A DNA stretch of 20,669 nt from an uncultured Oscillospiraceae bacterium (GTDB lineage Bacteria > Bacillota > Clostridia > Oscillospirales > Oscillospiraceae): the NCBI GenBank assembly GCA_934597175.1, contig CAKTQR010000037.1, forward strand, positions 1-20,669. Reading direction: 5' to 3'. Made by a program: the position numbers and the translations under genes. Of the stretch, positions 13,309 through 20,638 are shown one piece after another (within the stretch, counting starts at the first letter, position 1; every line of letters starts with the position of its first letter). The notes beneath the pieces are model-generated. The model was not told where the DNA came from, made no database searches, and saw nothing but the letters and a program-made list of their open reading frames with translations.

Positions 13309-15361
13309 GCTTGCGTCCCGCCTTCTTCAGCTGCACCTTGCGCATAAAGTAGGCATGGACATCGTCGTTGTAGGTCGGGTAGCGGTGCAGGTCCTGATGG
13401 GTGTTGATCTCAAGTATCTTAAAGCCCTCGGGCGTGATGACCACATCGAAGCCCAGATACTCAAGGCACGAGGCGTAACGGCACATGTCGGTGATGACCC
13501 TGCGCACCTGCTGCCAATGGGGGAACACGCCCTCAATTTTCACGCCCGTGTCCGGATGCTCGGGGCAGGGGGTGATGACATGCTCCTTGATGACCTCGGC
13601 GTCGTGGAAGCGGCCCGTCACCTCGTCGGCATAGGCGAAAACGCCGCCCGAGCCTATGTTGTCGGTAAAGCCGGTCTTTTTCGTGCCGATGCGGAAATAC
13701 ACATTTTCGATGACGGGGTCAAAGCCCGTGCGGTTTATGACCATGACACGCACCGTGCAGGCGACATTGCTGTATATCCTGCGCAGCTCGTCGTGCATGA
13801 CGATGTATTCGGAAATGTTGTAGTAGCGCTTGAGACTGCGCAAAAATGCAAGCATTTGCTCCTCGCTGCGCTCCTCCTCGTTCACGAGGTATGCCCCGTT
13901 GCGGTACTCCAGCTTGTAAAAGCCCGCACCGTGCGAGCCCTCGGTCTGCTTGAGGGCGAGTATGCCCTTTTCACGCAGCAGCCGCAGCACATCCTCAAAG
14001 GTGGCATCATAGCCCTCGGGCGTGTCCTGCATTTTAAGCAGCGTCACCTTGCCGTCACGGCGCACGAGGTTATAGTAATACTCCGGCAGATAAGCCGAGA
14101 AATCGTCGAACATATACCGCAGCGACACCTTGTCCCACACCCACTTGAAGTAGCGGCAGTTGAGTGGGCGCAGCCACTTGTAGTCGTAGTCGGAAAGGCA
14201 CTGCCGGTAATTTTCCTCGGTCAGACCGTACTGCCGTATGTGGAATGACAAAAAGCCACGCTTGTGCGCCCAACGCTTTTCGGCGGCGGTGGTGAACTTG
14301 TCCTTTTTATCGGCACGCAGCGCCCGCTTCCAGTTGCGGTACATAAAGTCGACAAAGCCGTGGCGTCGTGCAAGCAGCTCCCACATTTTGCGATAGCACA
14401 AAATTGCCGCCTGCTTTGCGGTGACAAAGCTGCGGCGATGCGCAAGCTTGCGCTTTATAAACGCCGCCGTCTTGTCGTTGAAATGTGTGAGCGCCGTCAG
14501 ATCCTTGCCGGTGTCGACCTGCATGATGTAAAATCCATTGTCCGTGAGCCTTATAAGATAGCTTATGTACTCGAGATCGGTAAACTCTGCGGAAATTTTT
14601 AAAATTTCGGCGGCGATATCGTCAAAGTTTTCGATGACCCCGCCGTCGTAGCTGCCGTCGGCGTTCACGACCGCAAGCTCACGGTTATCCGTGTACCAGT
14701 TGTGCTCGCTTGAGCCGTCGCGGCCTGTAAGCACGGCGTACAGAAGCTCGGGAGCGCCGCAGTTTAGCGTTGCGATGCGCAGGGAGAAGTCAAATTTGCT
14801 CTCAACATGCCGGCACACGACGGTGTCCTCGGGAAGCTGTGCAAGCTCTTGCAAAAGCTCGGTCTCCGTGACCTTACGCTCGGCGATATAGAAGCTTTCG
14901 CCGTCAAAGCCGTAGAGCGTTTCCCGGGCGGTGAAGCTGTTCTCCGACGGGCGCACCGTGACGCAGCCCTTTCGGCGGATAAGCTCGGCTATACCCTTTT
15001 CGCTGCGTTCAAGCGCCTGCGCCTCGCCGTAGGGGAGGATAAACCGCTCGCCGTCCTTGGTCATAAGCGCATAGTATATCTCGGGCGTGAGCTCCCTGTG
15101 GCGGCTGAGCGCATAGCGGGTCGAGAGCCGGTCTGCAAAAAGCTGATAGGTCTTTTCACCCGAGGGCAGCAGCGATCTGTCTATCCTTGCGTCAAACGGC
15201 AGCAGCCGCAAAATATCCTTATGCGGCACGCCGATGCTGTTCGGCAGGGCGTATTTTTTTATACTCTTAAGATGAAACCACTCCTCGGCGTACTCGGGCG
15301 CAAAGCCTCGAAACGCAAGAGCGAAGCAGCCGAAGGGGTGCTTTTTATTATAAGAAGACAT
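13301..15361 (-). CDS. Two-domain ATP-grasp protein with degenerate N-terminal domain
   Basis: The 686-residue protein is a tandem duplication. The C-terminal half (about 364-686) is a complete sugar-transfer-type ATP-grasp: ILALKQTEGSHGAG (Lys471), CTVRVMV (Arg538), LGFDVVI (Asp639) and KILEINTHQDLH (Glu651, Asn653). The N-terminal half (about 65-305) has the same layout, but CVTVRPSENSF has Arg137 for the lysine, and YISYLIRLTDNGFYIMQVD replaces Asp, Glu and Asn by Leu, Gln and Asp. It is therefore unlikely to be catalytic and may bind substrate or be structural. The start follows GGAGG. It is divergent from the paralogue at 15575 and directly upstream of the glycerophosphotransferase gene, which ties it to surface-polymer synthesis. 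Confidence 0.78.
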   Translation of the reverse strand: MSSYNKKHPFGCFALAFRGFAPEYAEEWFHLKSIKKYALPNSIGVPHKDILRLLPFDARIDRSLLPSGEKTYQLFADRLSTRYALSRHRELTPEIYYALMTKDGERFILPYGEAQALERSEKGIAELIRRKGCVTVRPSENSFTARETLYGFDGESFYIAERKVTETELLQELAQLPEDTVVCRHVESKFDFSLRIATLNCGAPELLYAVLTGRDGSSEHNWYTDNRELAVVNADGSYDGGVIENFDDIAAEILKISAEFTDLEYISYLIRLTDNGFYIMQVDTGKDLTALTHFNDKTAAFIKRKLAHRRSFVTAKQAAILCYRKMWELLARRHGFVDFMYRNWKRALRADKKDKFTTAAEKRWAHKRGFLSFHIRQYGLTEENYRQCLSDYDYKWLRPLNCRYFKWVWDKVSLRYMFDDFSAYLPEYYYNLVRRDGKVTLLKMQDTPEGYDATFEDVLRLLREKGILALKQTEGSHGAGFYKLEYRNGAYLVNEEERSEEQMLAFLRSLKRYYNISEYIVMHDELRRIYSNVACTVRVMVINRTGFDPVIENVYFRIGTKKTGFTDNIGSGGVFAYADEVTGRFHDAEVIKEHVITPCPEHPDTGVKIEGVFPHWQQVRRVITDMCRYASCLEYLGFDVVITPEGFKILEINTHQDLHRYPTYNDDVHAYFMRKVQLKKAGRKLA

Positions 15362-15391
15362 GAATTATCCTCCGATAGCCTAGTTTACTGC

Positions 15392-15419
15392 ATTATACTA
15401 CATGAGGTATTTTTGTCAA
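15392..15419 (-). promoter_or_regulatory. Consensus promoter for the minus-strand ATP-grasp/polymer operon
   Basis: On the minus strand TTGACA (15419-15414) and TATAAT (15397-15392) match the sigma-A consensus exactly with a 16-bp spacer. The box lies about 30 bp before the start at 15361, so the leader is short. It is back-to-back with the plus-strand promoter at 15453-15481. Confidence 0.75.
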
Positions 15420-15452
15420 TCTCGGGCGTTTAAATCATTTAATAATATGCGG

Positions 15453-15481
15453 TTGAAATCCGAGGGAAGATGTAATATAAT
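15453..15481 (+). promoter_or_regulatory. Near-consensus promoter for the plus-strand ATP-grasp gene
   Basis: TTGAAA (15453-15458) and TATAAT (15476-15481) are separated by 17 bp. Transcription would start near 15488, leaving a leader of nearly 90 bases before the preferred start at 15575. Only 33 bp lie between this -35 box and that of the opposite promoter. Confidence 0.75.
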
Positions 15482-15574
15482 GATTGAACTATTATAAGTA
15501 CAATAGTTTACATTGGGTATGTGTGGGCTTTTGCCCGTGCATGCCTAGAAATCAGAAAGAGGGATATAAAAGCG

Positions 15575-17830
15575 ATGGGTATAGTTAGCCGGATAAAAAG
15601 AGAAATTTTTATCCGTCCCTGGCTGAAACAGGGCTATTCAAGAAGACTTGCCAATGCTTATTATAAAAAGGTCCAGCAGGATTACCTGTTGGAAAACGGC
15701 ATAAGCAGGCAGGACAAAAAGTGGGCGCATGACCACAAGTATCTTTCCACGAGCATCGAAAAGTACGACCTTAAGAACAATCTTGACAAGTACATAAGCG
15801 ATGTCGACTACCTGTTTTTGCAGCCGTTCAACAACAGCTTTACCAAGTGGATGGGCGATCTTGTCACCACCAATCATGTGCTGGTGCATTATCCCGAGCA
15901 CCTGCCTAAGCTGTACTTCAACATCATTGACAGGGAGCACGAAAAGGTGTTCCTGCCGATAGACACCGTTGACCGTGCCTACGGCGAAAATTACGATGAC
16001 TTTATAAGGCTGCTCGACGAAAAGGGCAGACTTGTGCTGCGTCCGTCGGCAAGCTCCGGCACGAGAAGCACTTATATAATACAGCGCATCGGCGAAAACC
16101 GCTACAAGCTGTGCGAGGATGTCATCGACAAGGACCGCATGACCATGTTCGGCTATATCTACGACAGCCAGATGCTCCTGTGCGACGAGTACCCCGCCGA
16201 GCTTCCCGAGGACTTTGAGCCCAACCCCTGCAAAAAGCCGGAGTATGATAAGGATAGCCTCTACGAGCTTATAAAAACGCTCCAGTACAGCTATGTAATC
16301 GCCGAGCCGTACAAGCTGCGTGAGGGCATAAACGGCACGGTAAAGCTCTATATCGCAAACGATGAGCTCAAGACCACCGAGATGCTCGACGCATACTACC
16401 TGCCCCATGGCTGCGACACGCCCGAGCACCTGCGCATCTCCGAAACCGGCGAGGTCGAGGGCAAGGGCATCGTTATCCCCGACTGGGACAAGCTCGTTGC
16501 AGACACCCTGGAGCTGTCGGCATTTGTCAGCGAGATAGAATACTTCGTCGCCTATATCCTCATCACCGAGGACGGCTTTGTTATAGACCGCTTTGCCACG
16601 AGCCCCGTGCTGCCCACCGTTGCGCACAGTGATAAGCTCAATAACTACCTGCTCGACCGCCTTGAAAAGAAGCGCAAGGTCTATAAGCCGACAAAGAGCA
16701 GCAAGTGGAAGGCCTTCAGAGACAAGCGCTTTAACCGCTTTGTAAAGCATTTCTGCCGCCCGGGTATCCGCCCGTACATGCAGAAGCTGTGGATGCGCTC
16801 GGTTTGGGATGATTTTCTCCACACCAAGTCCACCACCCTCGGTCAGAAGCTCTGGTGCTGGAAGCACGGCTTCCAGTCGTTCAGAATTCAGCAGTACGGT
16901 CTTACGAAGGAAAACTACAAGGACTTCCTTTCCGATTATCAGTACCACTGGCTCAACAGGATAAACAACAACTATCAGATCTGGATAAACGACAAGACCA
17001 CGACCCGCTATGTCATGGAGCCGTACAAGCAGTTCCTCGCAAAGTATTATTTCGACATCATCAAGATGCACGGCGTGACCTGCATCAAGACCCTGCAGGA
17101 TATCCCCGAGGGCATCGAGCACTCGTTTGACGGCATCTTCAAGCTCCTGCGGCAGGAAAAGCTCCTTGCGCTCAAGCCCTCCTCCGGCACTCACGGCGAC
17201 GGCTTTTACCGCATGGAGTACGCCGACGGCAAGTACCTCATAAACGGCGAGGAAATGACCGAGGACGAGATAGTTGAGATGATATCGGGCTTCAAGTCCA
17301 TTTATGTCATAACCGAGTACCTGTTCATGCATCATGAGCTCAAGAAGATATACCCCAACGCCGTCAACACCATCCGTGTTGCGGTGGTAAATCAGTCTGC
17401 GTATGAGCCCAAGATAATGCAGGCATACATGCGCATCGGCTCGTCCAAGTCCGGCTTTACCGATAATGTCGGCTACGGCGGCATCTGCGCAAAGATAGAC
17501 CTCGAAAGCGGCAGATACTACTGCCCCCAGCAGATACACGACCATGTGTTCACTCCCTGTCCCACCCATCCGGACACCGGTGTCAAGATAGAGGGCATCA
17601 TTCCGAATTGGGATTACATGTGCAGGGGCGTCGTGAATATATGCAGGTTCATGCCGGAACTTGAGTATCTGGGCTTTGATATAGCCATCACGGATGACGG
17701 CTTTAAGATAATCGAGATAAACATCCATCAGGATCTGCACAAGGTCGCCGAGCACTCTCCCGAATTCAAGCAGTTCTACCGGGACAAGATGAAGCTCAAG
17801 GCCGAGCAGTTCGGACTAAAGAAATGGTAA
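15575..17830 (+). CDS. Two-domain ATP-grasp protein, paralogue of the divergent gene
   Basis: The ATG at 15575 is preferred (751 residues, MGIVSRIKRE; GAGGG lies upstream at a rather long spacing); an in-frame ATG at 15521 is possible. The protein duplicates one unit: KKWAHDHKYLSTSIEKY (48-64) resembles KLWCWKHGFQSFRIQQY (425-441). The C-terminal domain keeps LLALKPSSGTHGDG (Lys534), NTIRVAV (Arg601), LGFDIAI (Asp702) and KIIEINIHQD (Glu714, Asn716). In the N-terminal domain LVLRPSASSG has Arg156 for Lys, and EYFVAYILITEDGFVIDRFA replaces Asp, Glu and Asn by Tyr, Arg and Ala, so it should not bind ATP-metal normally. An alanine-dehydrogenase-like gene follows after 9 bp. A ligase for surface-polymer decoration is inferred from the locus. 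Confidence 0.78.
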   Translation: MGIVSRIKREIFIRPWLKQGYSRRLANAYYKKVQQDYLLENGISRQDKKWAHDHKYLSTSIEKYDLKNNLDKYISDVDYLFLQPFNNSFTKWMGDLVTTNHVLVHYPEHLPKLYFNIIDREHEKVFLPIDTVDRAYGENYDDFIRLLDEKGRLVLRPSASSGTRSTYIIQRIGENRYKLCEDVIDKDRMTMFGYIYDSQMLLCDEYPAELPEDFEPNPCKKPEYDKDSLYELIKTLQYSYVIAEPYKLREGINGTVKLYIANDELKTTEMLDAYYLPHGCDTPEHLRISETGEVEGKGIVIPDWDKLVADTLELSAFVSEIEYFVAYILITEDGFVIDRFATSPVLPTVAHSDKLNNYLLDRLEKKRKVYKPTKSSKWKAFRDKRFNRFVKHFCRPGIRPYMQKLWMRSVWDDFLHTKSTTLGQKLWCWKHGFQSFRIQQYGLTKENYKDFLSDYQYHWLNRINNNYQIWINDKTTTRYVMEPYKQFLAKYYFDIIKMHGVTCIKTLQDIPEGIEHSFDGIFKLLRQEKLLALKPSSGTHGDGFYRMEYADGKYLINGEEMTEDEIVEMISGFKSIYVITEYLFMHHELKKIYPNAVNTIRVAVVNQSAYEPKIMQAYMRIGSSKSGFTDNVGYGGICAKIDLESGRYYCPQQIHDHVFTPCPTHPDTGVKIEGIIPNWDYMCRGVVNICRFMPELEYLGFDIAITDDGFKIIEINIHQDLHKVAEHSPEFKQFYRDKMKLKAEQFGLKKW

Positions 17831-17839
17831 GGTGAAAAA

Positions 17840-19039
17840 ATGAAATTTGGCGTATTGAAAGACATTAAGATCGGCGAGTACAGGGTTATCGCAACTCCCG
17901 CCGAGGTCAGCACTATCGTGGACGACGGCAACGAGGCCCTTGTCCAGCATGACGCAGGTCTTGCGGCAGGCTTTGAGGACGCAGGCTACATCGCCGCCGG
18001 TGCGAAGATAGTCGAGACCAAGGAGGAGATATATGCAGCCTGCGACTTTGTTGCCAAGGTCAAGGAGATAGAGCCGTGCGAGTACGAGCTTCTGCGTGAA
18101 GGTCAGATGATCTTCACCTGCATCCACCCCGCCGCACACAAGGAGGAGCTTGAAAAGCTGCTTGAGAAGAAGGTCATTGCCATCACCGCCGAGGACAGCC
18201 ACCGCTACGGCTCGCCCAACTGCGAAGCGGCCGGCAAGGCTGGTGCGTTCATGGGTCTGTATGCGATGATGAGCACCAACGGCGGCTGCGGCAAGTTCGT
18301 CTCCGGTCTGGGCGCTGCCCCCAATGTCAAGGCAATGGTCCTCGGCTGCGGCACGGTCGGTGCTGCCGCCATCGATACGCTGCATCAGATGGGCGCATGG
18401 GTGTCCGTCGGCGCAACGAATATTGGTCACCTGCGTGAGATCACCGAAAAGTACCACGGCGAGGTCAGCACCTTCATCTCCAATAAGTACAATATCAAGA
18501 AGATGCTCCCCGAGATAGACATGGTCGTCAATTGCGTGCGCTGGCCGAAGGATGCCACCGAGTATCTTATCGACAGGGAAATGGTCAGATCCATGCACAA
18601 GGGCTCCGTCATCGTCGACATTGCAAACGACTACGGCGTTATCGAGACTTTCCACGAGACCACCCACGAAGACCCCATGTACATCGAGGAGGGCGTTGTC
18701 CACTACTGCGTCAGCAACATCCCCGGCGCGATCGCAGGCTCGACCTCCGTTGCGTATGCCGCCTCAGTTCTGCCGCATTTCAGAAGCATCATGAAGAACG
18801 GTCTTGCCGACGCCTGCGCCAAGGACGGCTACCTGCGCAGAAGCCTGACCACCTACAAGGGCCTGCTCACCCACGAGGAGACCAGCGCAATTCAGGGCAA
18901 GCCCTGGGTCTGCCCCGAGGTCGTGCTCGGCATCGCCGACAAGCGGCTTGACCCCGCCCGTCCCGCAACGAGAACGGTGTCGGAGAACTTCTACCCCGAG
19001 TATGAGGAAGCCTGCAAGAAATTCAAGGGCATAAAGTAA
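17840..19039 (+). CDS. Alanine dehydrogenase / PNT-family NAD(P)-dependent oxidoreductase
   Basis: The 399-residue protein aligns along its length with bacterial alanine dehydrogenase (L-alanine + NAD+ to pyruvate, ammonia and NADH). The active-site set is present: Arg15 (GEYRVIATP), Lys75 (KVKEIEP), His96 (CIHPAAH) and Asp264 (VDIANDYG), plus VHYCVSNIPGAIAGST. The Rossmann loop is LGCGTVG (168-174). The acidic residue that normally ends beta-2 and selects NAD is missing (VSVGATNIGHLRE), so NADP(H) use is possible. It is some 25 residues longer than typical Ald, with a changed loop before the Rossmann domain. It begins 9 bp after the ATP-grasp gene (ribosome binding site GGTGA) and ends at a terminator, so the two are cotranscribed. 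A related imino-acid or opine-type reaction cannot be excluded. Confidence 0.75.
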   Translation: MKFGVLKDIKIGEYRVIATPAEVSTIVDDGNEALVQHDAGLAAGFEDAGYIAAGAKIVETKEEIYAACDFVAKVKEIEPCEYELLREGQMIFTCIHPAAHKEELEKLLEKKVIAITAEDSHRYGSPNCEAAGKAGAFMGLYAMMSTNGGCGKFVSGLGAAPNVKAMVLGCGTVGAAAIDTLHQMGAWVSVGATNIGHLREITEKYHGEVSTFISNKYNIKKMLPEIDMVVNCVRWPKDATEYLIDREMVRSMHKGSVIVDIANDYGVIETFHETTHEDPMYIEEGVVHYCVSNIPGAIAGSTSVAYAASVLPHFRSIMKNGLADACAKDGYLRRSLTTYKGLLTHEETSAIQGKPWVCPEVVLGIADKRLDPARPATRTVSENFYPEYEEACKKFKGIK

Positions 19040-19050
19040 GAGAAAAACCT

Positions 19051-19086
19051 ATCGGCAAGCCAAACGGCTTGCCGATTTTTCTTCTT
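19051..19086 (+). terminator. Rho-independent terminator after the alanine-dehydrogenase-like gene
   Basis: Arms ATCGGCAAGCC (19051-19061) and GGCTTGCCGAT (19066-19076) form a perfect 11-bp stem with an AAAC loop, followed by TTTTTCTTCTT. It separates the ATP-grasp transcript from moaA. Confidence 0.9.
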
Positions 19087-19114
19087 TGTATTTTCGCAGA
19101 ACAGGTGGTATAAT
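19086..19114 (+). promoter_or_regulatory. Promoter overlapping the moaA start region
   Basis: TTGTAT (19086-19091) and TATAAT (19109-19114) are 17 bp apart, directly after the upstream terminator. The -10 box overlaps the first possible start codon (19113). Transcription would begin near 19121, right at the second in-frame ATG (19122), so a leaderless message is possible. Confidence 0.45.
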
Positions 19115-20078
19115 GAAGCGCATGACGGATAATTACGGAAGAAAAATTGAATATCTGCGCATATCGGTCACCGATGCCTGCAACCTGCGGTGCAGCTACT
19201 GCATGCCCGAGGACGGACCGAAGGGCTGCCCGTGCAAGCATACGATGAAGCCGGACGAGATAGTCGAGATAGCGTCCGCCGCAGCCGAGCTCGGCGTTAA
19301 AAAGCTGCGCATAACAGGCGGCGAGCCCTTAGTACTTGACGGACTGCCCGAGCTTGTCGAGAGGCTTGCGGCGATAAAGGGCATCGAGGATATAAGCCTT
19401 ACGACGAATGCGACCCTGCTTGCGCCGCTGGCGGAGAGGCTCTATTCTGTGGGCATCCACAGGATAAATATAAGCCTTGATACGCTCGACCCCGTGAAAT
19501 ACATGCAAATGACCCGTGGCGGCAGGCTTTCCGACGCACTCGAGGGCATAAGAGCCGCAATGAAAGCCGGCATGAGCCCCGTGAAGCTCAACACCGTGCT
19601 CATAGGCGGGTTTAACGATGATGAGATCGAAACGCTCTGTGAGATCACGGTGCACTATCCCATCGAGCTGCGCTTTATCGAGCTCATGCCCATCGGTGAC
19701 ACTGCGCCCTTCGGCAAGGAAGCGTATCTGCCGAACAGCGCCGTTTTGGAAAAGCTGCCGCAGCTTGAGCCGATACCGAGCGAGAGCCACTCCGTTGCCC
19801 GGCTGTATAAGCTTCCCGACGCAAAGGGCAGGGTGGGGCTTATAAGCCCTCTGAGCAACCACTTTTGCGCCGAGTGCAACCGCTTGCGCCTGACGGCGGA
19901 CGGCTGCTTAAAGCCGTGCCTTCATTCAGCCGACGAGATAAGCGTGCGCAACCTGCACGGCGAGGAGCTCAAGGCGGCGATACTCGATGCCGTTTCACGC
20001 AAGCCGCAGATGCATGTGGCGCTGTCGGCGACCGAGCACAGCTGCTCGCAGAGAAATATGTACCGCATAGGAGGATAA
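19113..20078 (+). CDS. moaA: GTP 3',8-cyclase (molybdenum cofactor biosynthesis protein A)
   Basis: The product is a radical SAM enzyme that starts molybdopterin synthesis by cyclising GTP. The first cluster motif CNLRCSYC (Cys23, 27, 30) and the C-terminal cluster CAEC...C (Cys252, 255, 269) that binds GTP are complete, with ITGGEP (67-72), the NRLRLTADG segment and the essential C-terminal GG. At 321 residues it is of normal length. Two starts are possible: 19113 (with AGGTGG four bases upstream) and 19122 (MTDNYGRKIEYLRIS, the usual family N-terminus); the first is listed. The MOSC gene starts 1 bp after the stop. MoaC, MoaE and MogA genes are not in the window. Confidence 0.95.
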   Translation: MKRMTDNYGRKIEYLRISVTDACNLRCSYCMPEDGPKGCPCKHTMKPDEIVEIASAAAELGVKKLRITGGEPLVLDGLPELVERLAAIKGIEDISLTTNATLLAPLAERLYSVGIHRINISLDTLDPVKYMQMTRGGRLSDALEGIRAAMKAGMSPVKLNTVLIGGFNDDEIETLCEITVHYPIELRFIELMPIGDTAPFGKEAYLPNSAVLEKLPQLEPIPSESHSVARLYKLPDAKGRVGLISPLSNHFCAECNRLRLTADGCLKPCLHSADEISVRNLHGEELKAAILDAVSRKPQMHVALSATEHSCSQRNMYRIGG

Positions 20079-20079
20079 C

Positions 20080-20514
20080 ATGGCTAAGGTAGCTGCAATT
20101 TGCATAAGCGAGGTCAGGGGCATCCAGAAGCACGAGATACCCGAGGCGTTTTTGCGTGCCGACTACGGCATTGAGGGCGACGCCCACGCCGGAAACTGGC
20201 ATCGGCAGGTGAGTCTCCTGAGCGTCGAGAGCGTCGAGACCCTGCAAAAGAAGATAGAGTTCGAGCTCAAGCACGGTGCGTTTGCCGAGAATATACTCGT
20301 CGAGGGCATGGCGGTGCACAAGCTGCCGGTCGGGACGAGACTGCGCATAGGTCAGGCCGAATGCGAGGTCACGCAGATAGGCAAGGAGTGCCACTCCGAC
20401 TGCGCCATCCGCAAGGCTGCCGGCGACTGCGTCATGCCGAGAGAGGGCATTTTCGTGAAGGTCATCACCTCCGGCAAGGTCAACACCGGCGACGAGATAG
20501 AGATAATTAAATAA
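20080..20514 (+). CDS. MOSC domain-containing protein
   Basis: The 144-residue protein is a free-standing MOSC (molybdenum cofactor sulfurase C-terminal) domain. Visible family features are GIEGDAHAGNWHRQVSLLS, FAENILVEG, GTRLRIGQAECEVTQIGKECH, and the Cys-rich segment with Cys104, Cys108 and Cys117, then CVMPREGIFVKV and a final GDEIEII. The conserved cysteine is thought to carry sulfur or contact the cofactor in this family. GGAGG lies in the last codons of moaA, with 1 bp between the genes, so translation is coupled. A role in handling or sulfurating the molybdenum cofactor follows from this pairing. The stop codon overlaps the first base of the following terminator. Confidence 0.9.
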   Translation: MAKVAAICISEVRGIQKHEIPEAFLRADYGIEGDAHAGNWHRQVSLLSVESVETLQKKIEFELKHGAFAENILVEGMAVHKLPVGTRLRIGQAECEVTQIGKECHSDCAIRKAAGDCVMPREGIFVKVITSGKVNTGDEIEIIK

Positions 20515-20549
20515 AAATCCGAGACTCAATCGTGAGTCTCGGATTTTTT
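20514..20549 (+). terminator. Rho-independent terminator of the moaA-MOSC operon
   Basis: Arms AAAATCCGAGACTCA (20514-20528) and TGAGTCTCGGATTTT (20533-20547) form a perfect 15-bp stem with an ATCG loop, followed by TT (TTTTTT run in all). The dispersed repeat starts at the next base. Confidence 0.9.
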
Positions 20550-20638
20550 CAGTCTGTCAAAGAACTAAGAAAAATAGAAGTAACGGGTAAAATCCAATAC
20601 GCAGCAGGGGGAGTGTGAGGGGGACAAGGTCCCGCCTC
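20550..20638 (+). repeat. Dispersed repeat, right copy, without the insertion
   Basis: This 89-bp sequence is the inverted counterpart of 1-164. It starts CAGTCTGTCAAAGAAC and ends GGTCCCGCCTC, and differs at only a few positions outside the 77-bp insertion of the left copy. Both copies start directly next to a strong terminator hairpin, with the same end turned towards the genes. There is no convincing coding capacity. The remaining 31 bases to the window end show nothing I can name. Confidence 0.85.

Noticed and set aside
15638..17755. A 705-codon open frame on the minus strand, antisense to the plus-strand ATP-grasp gene
   Set aside because: The plus-strand frame has clear ATP-grasp motifs, a promoter and internal homology; the antisense frame has none and results from the GC-rich third-position bias.
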